Shown here: in pieces, positions 24,302 through 28,715 of the stretch
Layout: each line of letters begins with the position of its first letter
How positions within the stretch are numbered: position 1 is the first letter of the stretch
Origin: Kuenenia sp039794105
GTDB taxonomy: Bacteria > Planctomycetota > Brocadiia > Brocadiales > Brocadiaceae
Assembly: GCF_039794105.1 (NCBI RefSeq)
Contig: NZ_JBDIWA010000042.1
Span: 1-28,715 of the forward strand
DNA: 28,715 nucleotides
Reading direction: 5' to 3'
Program-made: the position numbers and the translations under genes
Notes under the pieces: model-generated
What the model was told of the DNA's origin: nothing
What the model saw: the letters and a program-made list of their open reading frames with translations, nothing else
Databases searched by the model: none

Positions 24302-24364
24302 GGAACAATAAGGGAAGTGTCCCTCATTGTTCCCTCATTGTTCCCTCATTGTTCCCTCATTGTT
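24302..24364. repeat. Hairpin with 11-bp tandem repeat array
   Basis: 24302-24333 is an almost perfect palindrome: GGAACAAT, AA, GGGA, AGTG loop, TCCC, TC, ATTGTTCC. From 24321 the right arm continues as four exact tandem copies of the 11-mer CCCTCATTGTT (24321-24364). The array therefore arose by duplicating one arm of the hairpin, probably by slippage. It ends 4 bases before the direct repeat that borders the insertion sequence. Confidence 0.8.
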
Positions 24365-24368
24365 CCTG

Positions 24369-24374
24369 TTTTAA
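24369..24374 (+). repeat. Left target-site duplication of the IS element
   Basis: TTTTAA directly precedes the left terminal inverted repeat and is repeated as TTTTAA at 25867-25872 after the right one. Because the flanking bases partly pair with the terminal repeats, the exact length (4 or 6 bp) is not certain. Confidence 0.6.
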
Positions 24375-24384
24375 CATTACTTTG

Positions 24385-25788
24385 TTAAAAATTAAGCGGC
24401 GATTTTTTTCTTAAAGCGAGCGGATTTAATTTTAAAATATTCTTGTGAGAGTTTTTCGTTCTTTGATAAAGCGTTTGTTGATGAGAATTCAAGCAGGGAA
24501 TTGATTGCTTTTTTGAATTCATTAAAGGTAGAAGGTTTTGTTTCCATGATTTTATCCAGATACTTGTGCTGAGCTTGTCGAAGTAAGCGTTTTGTTTTAT
24601 CCAATAAACGAATGTCCATGAGATCAGACAAATATTCCAATATCGCTCAATCTTGTCAATGTGCCTTACCTGATAATGATCGAAATAAAAAGTATCCTTC
24701 AATTCCTTGAAACAGTGTTCAATACCCCAACGCAACAGATAGTTTGTGATAACCGTTTTTACAGAGGCGTCGAGTTGATTGGTGATAAGGACATGATATT
24801 TTTTATCATCTTCCTTGTTCCATTTTCCCAAAATTATCACAAACTTCAACGGGACATTGCAACCATTCAGTTTGGCGTCAAACGTGTAGGTTTTATAGGA
24901 AACTTCACTTCCATCCGCGGATTTTAAAGTAACATACTTGATTTTGTCGGCATAATGCTTTTTGATGAGGGTCACGAGCTCATCAGGTTTGACACGACAA
25001 TATTTTTGTTTTTCCGGATGGTACATGAAGATATTTCTGTTTGATTTTATTTCTGAAAAAAAGTATTTCTTTTTTGCGTGAATATGCTCGAGATACCGTT
25101 GAGAGGCATACCATGAATCGAAGGCAATTGCTGAAAAATCAAAGACGTTCAAAGCAGCATCAAACATATCCATTGCTATTTGTATTTTGTCTTTAAATTT
25201 GGGGTCATCTTTACCTTCCCCGAACTCATCGGCAGGAAGGTAGGGAATAACATCCAGAGGAAAATGTTTTGTTTTTGAGACAAATGCCGCGCCAACAACA
25301 ACATTGCAAGTTTCCGGCCTTTTAAGTGGACCGCAATATTGCCATTTGGCTGCCTCTGTATTTTTAGCATAGGGCTTTGGACATCCGGTATCATCTATGG
25401 TAAGGATGCTGTCTTTTGTCAATGCCGTGGTTCTTTGTTTTTGGATAATGTCCATTCTTTTCTGCTTTAATGCGGGTAAATCCCATTTGGATTCAGAAAA
25501 GAAGTATTGAAATTTCTGGTAATCCTTATGAACGGCTTGCGCCATGGCCTCCAGAGAATTTCTTTTATAGTCTTTAAACATTGCGTAGACGACAAGGAGA
25601 AACATTGCAAATTGTTTTTTAGTAAAACACGATGCAAAATGTTCAAGAAATTTATTTAATAACGATATGTTTGTTCTGAAAATACTCAAATCCTTTGCTC
25701 CGGTAATTGATTGTGTAAAAAATTTACAAGTGCAATTAATACCGGAAGTAAAGGCTAAAATCAAGAGTAAATATTTGTCGCAAAGCAT
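24385..25788 (-). CDS. IS4/IS701-like DDE transposase, C-terminus frameshifted
   Basis: The frame encodes 467 residues. The DDE catalytic core looks complete: IDDTGCPKPY with Asp132/Asp133, AIAFDSWYASQ with Asp224, and the C-terminal catalytic region RWGIEHCFKELKD (Glu357/Glu362, YREK-like). The TIDDTG and QYCGPL blocks recall the IS701-like DDE_5 group. From Tyr402 onward the sequence is unlike a transposase tail because a 23-bp insertion (24561-24583) shifts the frame. In the other frame, 24392-24560 encodes a plausible charged helical tail (FKKAINSLLEF, SARFKKK). Removing the insert gives one 457-residue frame ending at 24392. Activity of the shifted protein is doubtful. Confidence 0.82.
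   Translation of the reverse strand: MLCDKYLLLILAFTSGINCTCKFFTQSITGAKDLSIFRTNISLLNKFLEHFASCFTKKQFAMFLLVVYAMFKDYKRNSLEAMAQAVHKDYQKFQYFFSESKWDLPALKQKRMDIIQKQRTTALTKDSILTIDDTGCPKPYAKNTEAAKWQYCGPLKRPETCNVVVGAAFVSKTKHFPLDVIPYLPADEFGEGKDDPKFKDKIQIAMDMFDAALNVFDFSAIAFDSWYASQRYLEHIHAKKKYFFSEIKSNRNIFMYHPEKQKYCRVKPDELVTLIKKHYADKIKYVTLKSADGSEVSYKTYTFDAKLNGCNVPLKFVIILGKWNKEDDKKYHVLITNQLDASVKTVITNYLLRWGIEHCFKELKDTFYFDHYQVRHIDKIERYWNICLISWTFVYWIKQNAYFDKLSTSIWIKSWKQNLLPLMNSKKQSIPCLNSHQQTLYQRTKNSHKNILKLNPLALRKKSPLNF
24561..24583 (-). repeat. 23-bp inserted short repeat inside the transposase gene
   Basis: On the coding strand the unit starts CTTCGACAAGCTCAGCACAA and ends in GTA. It is bounded by a TA direct repeat (TA at 24561-24562 and 24584-24585), as left by insertion at a TA. 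Excising it joins QNAY directly to LDKIMETKP in one frame. I recognise CTTCGACAAGCTCAG-type sequences as short dispersed repeats common in many environmental bacterial genomes; that is memory, not a search. Confidence 0.72.
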
Positions 25789-25866
25789 TGCTAAGTCATA
25801 AGTTGTGGCCGACTCGACTTACGACTCAGAAATATTTTTCCAGACGCATTTTTTAACAAAGTAATG

Positions 25867-25872
25867 TTTTAA
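25867..25872 (+). repeat. Right target-site duplication of the IS element
   Basis: TTTTAA follows the right terminal inverted repeat and equals the left flank at 24369-24374. Confidence 0.6.
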
Positions 25873-25875
25873 ATG

Positions 25876-25903
25876 TTGAAAAACAATATATTCAAATTAT
25901 AAT
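25876..25903 (+). promoter_or_regulatory. Sigma70-like promoter of the tetR gene
   Basis: TTGAAA (25876-25881) and a perfect TATAAT (25898-25903) are separated by 16 bp. The predicted start is near 25910, inside the palindrome at 25904-25931. The -35 box is only about 10 bp from the insertion sequence end. Confidence 0.75.
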
Positions 25904-25931
25904 GCGAATGTAAGCGTATGCTTACAATTGC
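25904..25931. promoter_or_regulatory. Palindromic operator, probably bound by the TetR regulator
   Basis: The core is GTAAGC-GTAT-GCTTAC (25910-25925), a perfect 6-bp inverted repeat around four bases. It extends outward with 10 of 12 matching positions per half-site (GCGAATGTAAGC against GCAATTGTAAGC). It starts immediately after the -10 box, so a bound TetR dimer would block transcription of its own gene and perhaps of the efflux genes downstream. Size and shape fit TetR-family operators. Confidence 0.7.
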
Positions 25932-25974
25932 AAATCAATTTTATTTGAATAAACAACAGTATTCGTTATATATC

Positions 25975-26577
25975 ATGTCCGGTCATCAGGAAGAAGCACA
26001 CTCGGCGAGGAAAAAGATTCTGGAAACGGCATTGAAGCTTTTTTCAAAAAAAGGCTATCTTGGCACAACTACGAGAGAGATCGCAAAAGAGGCGGGTACT
26101 GCAGAGGTAACGATTTTCAGGCATTTTATATCAAAAGAAAAACTTTTTGAAGAAGTTTTAAATACCTATTCGTTTCTTCCGGCTTTACAAGGACTTCTTC
26201 CGGAGGTTGTTGAAATGAATTATATGGAAGCATTGACTGTTATTGCGGAAAGATTTCTAGATACGCTTGCCGCAAGAAAAGACATAATAAAAATAATGCA
26301 TATTGAAATACAAAGATATCCCCAAAAAATCCTCAAAATGTATCATGCGTTTATTGATGAAATTTTTAAAACGCTGGCTTCTTATTTCACAACGATGCAA
26401 AAGAAAGGGGTTCTTCGGGAGTTTAATGCTGAAACTGCAGCACGTGCCTTCCTTGGGATGTTATTTTCCTATTTTGATGTAAAGGAATTTCTCATGTGGA
26501 AAAAATACAGAATTGATGATTCAGATGCGATTATAAAGGAATTTGTAGATATCTTCGCGTCAGGGACAATGAAATAA
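25975..26577 (+). CDS. TetR-family transcriptional regulator
   Basis: 200-residue repressor-type regulator. The N-terminal helix-turn-helix domain is clear (about 8-55): KKILETALKLFSKKGYLGTT, then TREIAKEAGTAEVTIFRHF and SKEKLFEEV. The C-terminal helical domain (about 60-200) would bind the inducer. I start at ATG 25975; the ATG at 25918 is in frame but lies inside the operator, only 8 bases after the predicted transcript start. The gene precedes a membrane fusion protein and RND pump, so it probably represses itself and the pump in response to a toxic or lipid-like ligand. Confidence 0.9.
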   Translation: MSGHQEEAHSARKKILETALKLFSKKGYLGTTTREIAKEAGTAEVTIFRHFISKEKLFEEVLNTYSFLPALQGLLPEVVEMNYMEALTVIAERFLDTLAARKDIIKIMHIEIQRYPQKILKMYHAFIDEIFKTLASYFTTMQKKGVLREFNAETAARAFLGMLFSYFDVKEFLMWKKYRIDDSDAIIKEFVDIFASGTMK

Positions 26578-26598
26578 TTTTGACGTATTATATATCCG

Positions 26599-26700
26599 TT
26601 AATGCTCAATATTCAATTCTCAATGTTCAATATAAAAGAATAAAGGCAAATGAGCAACAATTTGAACATTGAGCATTGAGCATTGAATATTGAATATTAA
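26599..26700. repeat. Sequence-simple inverted repeat between tetR and the efflux genes
   Basis: TTAATGCTCAATATTCAATT... (26599-26630) is opposed by ...CATTGAGCATTGAATATTGA... (26662-26700). Both arms are made of 8-9 bp CAATATT/CAATGCT-like units in partial tandem, so they can form a long imperfect hairpin around a 31-base loop. It might cause partial termination between tetR and the pump genes, or simply be a dispersed repeat. Confidence 0.6.
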
Positions 26701-26774
26701 TTTTCAAATACGAAATCGGATTTCATCGTTAGATATTTTGCCAAAACGTAAATTTACTTTTTTAAGGATACCTT

Positions 26775-27845
26775 ATGTTTATGCGGACGTGTTATTTTCT
26801 TATCGTGCCTTTTGTACTACTCTCAACTATTTCATTGCTTTTCGGTCAAAGCGAAAAACAGAGTCCACCGCCGCTTGTTGTTGTTTCAGAAATCACCTCC
26901 GGCATGATGACTCCAAAGACTGAATTTGTGGGAACGGTAAATTATCCCTATATATCGGATGTTGCGGCTGAAGTAAATGGCAAGGCAGACTATGTAAACC
27001 TTGAAGAAGGTTTTAGGGTAAAGAAGGGAGAGTTGCTTGTAAAAACGAATTCGGATTTACTGAGAAAAGAAATTAAAGCGAAAAAGGCGTTAAGAGATCA
27101 GGTTTTATCCGACATCGATCTGGCGTTATTAAACAAACAAAGGGTTGAAAAACTGTATCAAGAAGAAGTCGTTTCTCAACAGGTGTATGATGAAATTATA
27201 TTTAAATTGCTGAACTTTGAAAAGAAATCAGATTCAATAAAAGCGGAATTGGAATCGCTCTCCATCGAACTTCAAAAGAAAAACATACGGTCACCCTTTA
27301 ATGGCGTAATATTAAAAAAATATGTGGAAGTTGGAGAATGGCTTACGCCAGGCACTGCCATCGCAACCATTGCGCAAACCGATGTGGTTGAAGTAGCCCT
27401 CAACGTTCCTGAAAAGATATGTTTGTTAATGAAACAAGGCATGGATGCCGTAGTCAAAATTAACGAAAAAATGTTCAAGGGGAAAATATTTGCCGTGATT
27501 CCCCACGGCGATGTGTCAACAAGAACGTTCCCTGTAAGAATAAGAACAACAGACGCTGAAACGCTTATGTCCGGCATGGAGGCGATAGTATCTTTGCCCT
27601 CCGGATCAGAAATGAAATCTCTTCTGGTGGACAGGGATGCAATAATCAACTTTTTCGGAAACACGGTGGTTTTTGCGGTAAAGGACTCACAAGCATATAT
27701 GACGCCGGTTCGCGTACTGGATTACAGTGAAACAAAGGCTGGCATTGAAGGAGTTGGCCTTATGGAAGGAACAGAGGTGGTAATAAAAGGAAATGAACGG
27801 CTTCGTGACGGCCAGAGAATAAATGTAAAGAGAGAGGGGAAATAA
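26775..27845 (+). CDS. RND efflux membrane fusion protein (HlyD/AcrA family)
   Basis: 356-residue periplasmic adaptor linking an inner-membrane RND pump to an outer-membrane channel. A signal sequence lies at residues 1-25. A half-lipoyl region follows (VAAEVNGKADYVNLEEGFRV, about 58-80), then an alpha-helical hairpin (about 85-165), the second half-lipoyl segment (IRSPFNGVILKKYVEVGEW) and a beta-barrel plus membrane-proximal domain. AAGGA lies seven bases before the ATG at 26775; a second ATG at 26781 is possible. No lipobox Cys is seen. It is followed after 4 bp by the pump gene, with which it should be co-transcribed. Confidence 0.9.
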   Translation: MFMRTCYFLIVPFVLLSTISLLFGQSEKQSPPPLVVVSEITSGMMTPKTEFVGTVNYPYISDVAAEVNGKADYVNLEEGFRVKKGELLVKTNSDLLRKEIKAKKALRDQVLSDIDLALLNKQRVEKLYQEEVVSQQVYDEIIFKLLNFEKKSDSIKAELESLSIELQKKNIRSPFNGVILKKYVEVGEWLTPGTAIATIAQTDVVEVALNVPEKICLLMKQGMDAVVKINEKMFKGKIFAVIPHGDVSTRTFPVRIRTTDAETLMSGMEAIVSLPSGSEMKSLLVDRDAIINFFGNTVVFAVKDSQAYMTPVRVLDYSETKAGIEGVGLMEGTEVVIKGNERLRDGQRINVKREGK

Positions 27846-27849
27846 TCTT

Positions 27850-28715
27850 TTGGACAGCATCAGATTTTCCATTGAAAAACCGGTTACTATTATAGTTGGG
27901 ATTATCTTTGTTGTGCTTTTCGGGGTAATCAGCCTTCTCACAATGACATACCAGTTAAGTCCCACCATTACCGAACCTGAAATTACGGTTACTACTACGT
28001 GGATGGGGGCGACTCCATACAACATTGAACGCGAAATAATCGAAGAACAGGAAAAGGTTTTAAAGGGCATACCCGGACTTGTAGAAATGGAGAGCGAGTC
28101 GTTCGACGGTATGGGTTCAATTACACTAAAATTCACAATTGAAACAAGAATTGACGATGCGTTGTTGCGGGTCTCCAATAAACTCAACGAAGTGCCTGAA
28201 TATCCTGAAAATGTTGATAAACCAATAATCAATCCCACGGGAAGCGCGGCGTCACCCGTTATATGGATTATTTTGCATGCAACGGAAGACAATCCCCGCT
28301 CGATTTATTCCTACAGGACATATTTTGAAGACGAAGTCAGACAATATCTTGACCGGGTAAAGGGGGTTGCCGATCTTGCGATTCATGGCGGGACTGACAA
28401 AGAGATGCATATCATTATCAATCCCCAGAAAATGGCTGCATACGGTGTAACAATAGCGGAACTTGTTTCTATCTTAAAAGCGGAAAACGTGAATATCTCT
28501 TCAGGTATTATGGGCATTGAGAGAAGAGATTACCGGATAAGAACGGTTGGGGAATTTAATTCGGCGGAAGAAATTGAAAATATCGTAATAAAATCCGATG
28601 GCCAGCAGCGAATCGTACTTTCGGATTTGGCAAAAGTCAGTTTTGGTTATGAAAAACTAAGCAATGTAATGCTCCATAATGGCGAAGAAGCCATTGCAAT
28701 TGGCGTAAAACCGGA
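27850..28715 (+). CDS. RND-family efflux pump, inner-membrane subunit (partial, runs off the window)
   Basis: 288 residues of the N-terminus are visible; the complete protein should be about 1000-1050. It opens with SIRFSIEKPVTIIVGIIF, the first transmembrane helix, then the periplasmic porter region with ITEPEITVTTTWMGATPYNI, KVLKGIPGLVEMESES, a LNEVPEYPENVDKPII stretch and a drug-binding-like VKGVADLAIHGGTDKEMHI segment. This is the HAE-type/hydrophobe-amphiphile layout (AcrB/MexF-like). Start is TTG at 27850, ten or so bases after AGAGGGG; no suitable ATG exists. The proton-relay helices and any outer-membrane channel gene are outside the window. Confidence 0.9.
   Translation, partial: MDSIRFSIEKPVTIIVGIIFVVLFGVISLLTMTYQLSPTITEPEITVTTTWMGATPYNIEREIIEEQEKVLKGIPGLVEMESESFDGMGSITLKFTIETRIDDALLRVSNKLNEVPEYPENVDKPIINPTGSAASPVIWIILHATEDNPRSIYSYRTYFEDEVRQYLDRVKGVADLAIHGGTDKEMHIIINPQKMAAYGVTIAELVSILKAENVNISSGIMGIERRDYRIRTVGEFNSAEEIENIVIKSDGQQRIVLSDLAKVSFGYEKLSNVMLHNGEEAIAIGVKP

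Larger units (their letters stand above)
23808..24374. other. Repeat-dense non-coding region
   Basis: No gene is recognisable in this 567-bp stretch. It holds, left to right, the second copy of the 34-bp repeat (23820-23853), a large imperfect inverted repeat with a nested second one (23865-24243), the 20-bp GGGAAGTGTCCC-type repeat (24265-24284), and a hairpin with an 11-bp tandem array (24302-24364) that abuts the insertion sequence. It looks like a hot spot where dispersed repeats and a transposon collected downstream of folE. Confidence 0.7.
24375..25866 (-). mobile_element. IS4-superfamily (IS701-like) insertion sequence
   Basis: 1492-bp element with one transposase gene on the minus strand. 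The terminal inverted repeats are 17 bp or more: CATTACTTTGTTAAAAA (24375-24391) is the exact reverse complement of 25850-25866. A 6-bp direct repeat TTTTAA flanks both ends. The transposase stop codon lies inside the left terminal repeat. The right end lies only about 10 bp from the -35 box of the downstream TetR gene. The element carries an internal 23-bp insertion that frameshifts the transposase C-terminus, so it may now be inactive. Confidence 0.82.

Noticed and set aside
24321..24364. Tandem 11-mer array considered as a CRISPR fragment
   Set aside because: The units are contiguous with no spacers and only 11 bp long; no cas gene is nearby.
24392..24640. 82-residue frame starting MEYLSDLMD as a separate gene
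   Set aside because: It overlaps the transposase in another frame; its second part is the displaced C-terminal tail of that transposase and its first part is out-of-frame shadow.
25918..25974. ATG at 25918 as the tetR start
   Set aside because: It sits inside the palindromic operator about 8 bases after the predicted transcript start, and the extra 19 residues do not resemble a TetR N-terminus.

Overview
The window reads as a chromosomal stretch of a moderately AT-rich, two-membraned (Gram-negative type) bacterium. The evidence is an LptE-like lipoprotein, a BamD-like TPR protein, a SurA/PpiC-type periplasmic isomerase, a periplasmic cyclophilin and an RND efflux pump. The gene style, the CdsA signature variant and the dispersed palindromic repeats remind me of Planctomycetota, perhaps an anammox-type Brocadiales (Kuenenia-like). 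That placement is inference from memory and is not proven by any marker gene here.

Layout. 1-340: non-coding, repeat-bearing leader. 341-2694 (+): SulP/STAS anion permease with a tandem universal stress protein. 2903-5061 (+): a fused DUF2064-type / family-2 glycosyltransferase overlapping a membrane fatty-acid hydroxylase/sterol-desaturase-type enzyme. 5148-6086 (-): TPR lipoprotein with its own sigma70-like promoter. 6404-7711 (+): APC amino-acid permease. 7855-11544 (-): a co-oriented set of zinc-ribbon membrane protein, cyclophilin, PilZ protein, duplicated HD-domain protein and SurA-like isomerase. 11853-18568 (+): a housekeeping cluster behind a perfect-consensus promoter: purA, uppS, cdsA, phoH, ybeY, recO, a BamD-like gene and an lptE-like gene, several with 4-base stop/start overlaps. 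After a 193-bp repeat-bearing gap comes folP, cdaA, cdaR, pdxJ, dapA, folE (18762-23807). 23808-24374: repeat-dense non-coding DNA. 24375-25866: an IS4-superfamily (IS701-like) insertion sequence whose transposase is frameshifted near its C-terminus by a 23-bp insertion. 25876-28715 (+): TetR regulator with promoter and operator, a membrane fusion protein and the start of an RND pump.

How the parts work together. The central block mixes nucleotide synthesis (purA), the undecaprenyl lipid carrier (uppS), phospholipid precursor synthesis (cdsA), ribosome maturation (ybeY/phoH), DNA repair (recO), outer-membrane biogenesis, folate (folP, folE), c-di-AMP signalling (cdaA/cdaR), vitamin B6 (pdxJ) and lysine/peptidoglycan precursor synthesis (dapA). 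The minus-strand cluster looks like envelope protein folding plus c-di-GMP sensing. The right end is a classic TetR-controlled efflux locus.

I did not find an obviously new defence or biosynthetic system. The most unusual items are an HD-domain protein made of two homologous halves, of which the first has lost its catalytic His-Asp; a short mobile-looking 23-bp repeat inside the transposase, whose removal restores the frame; and repeat DNA around 23.8-24.4 kb, including a hairpin whose 3' arm has been amplified into an 11-bp tandem array and a 34-bp repeat matched in inverted orientation at the far left of the window.
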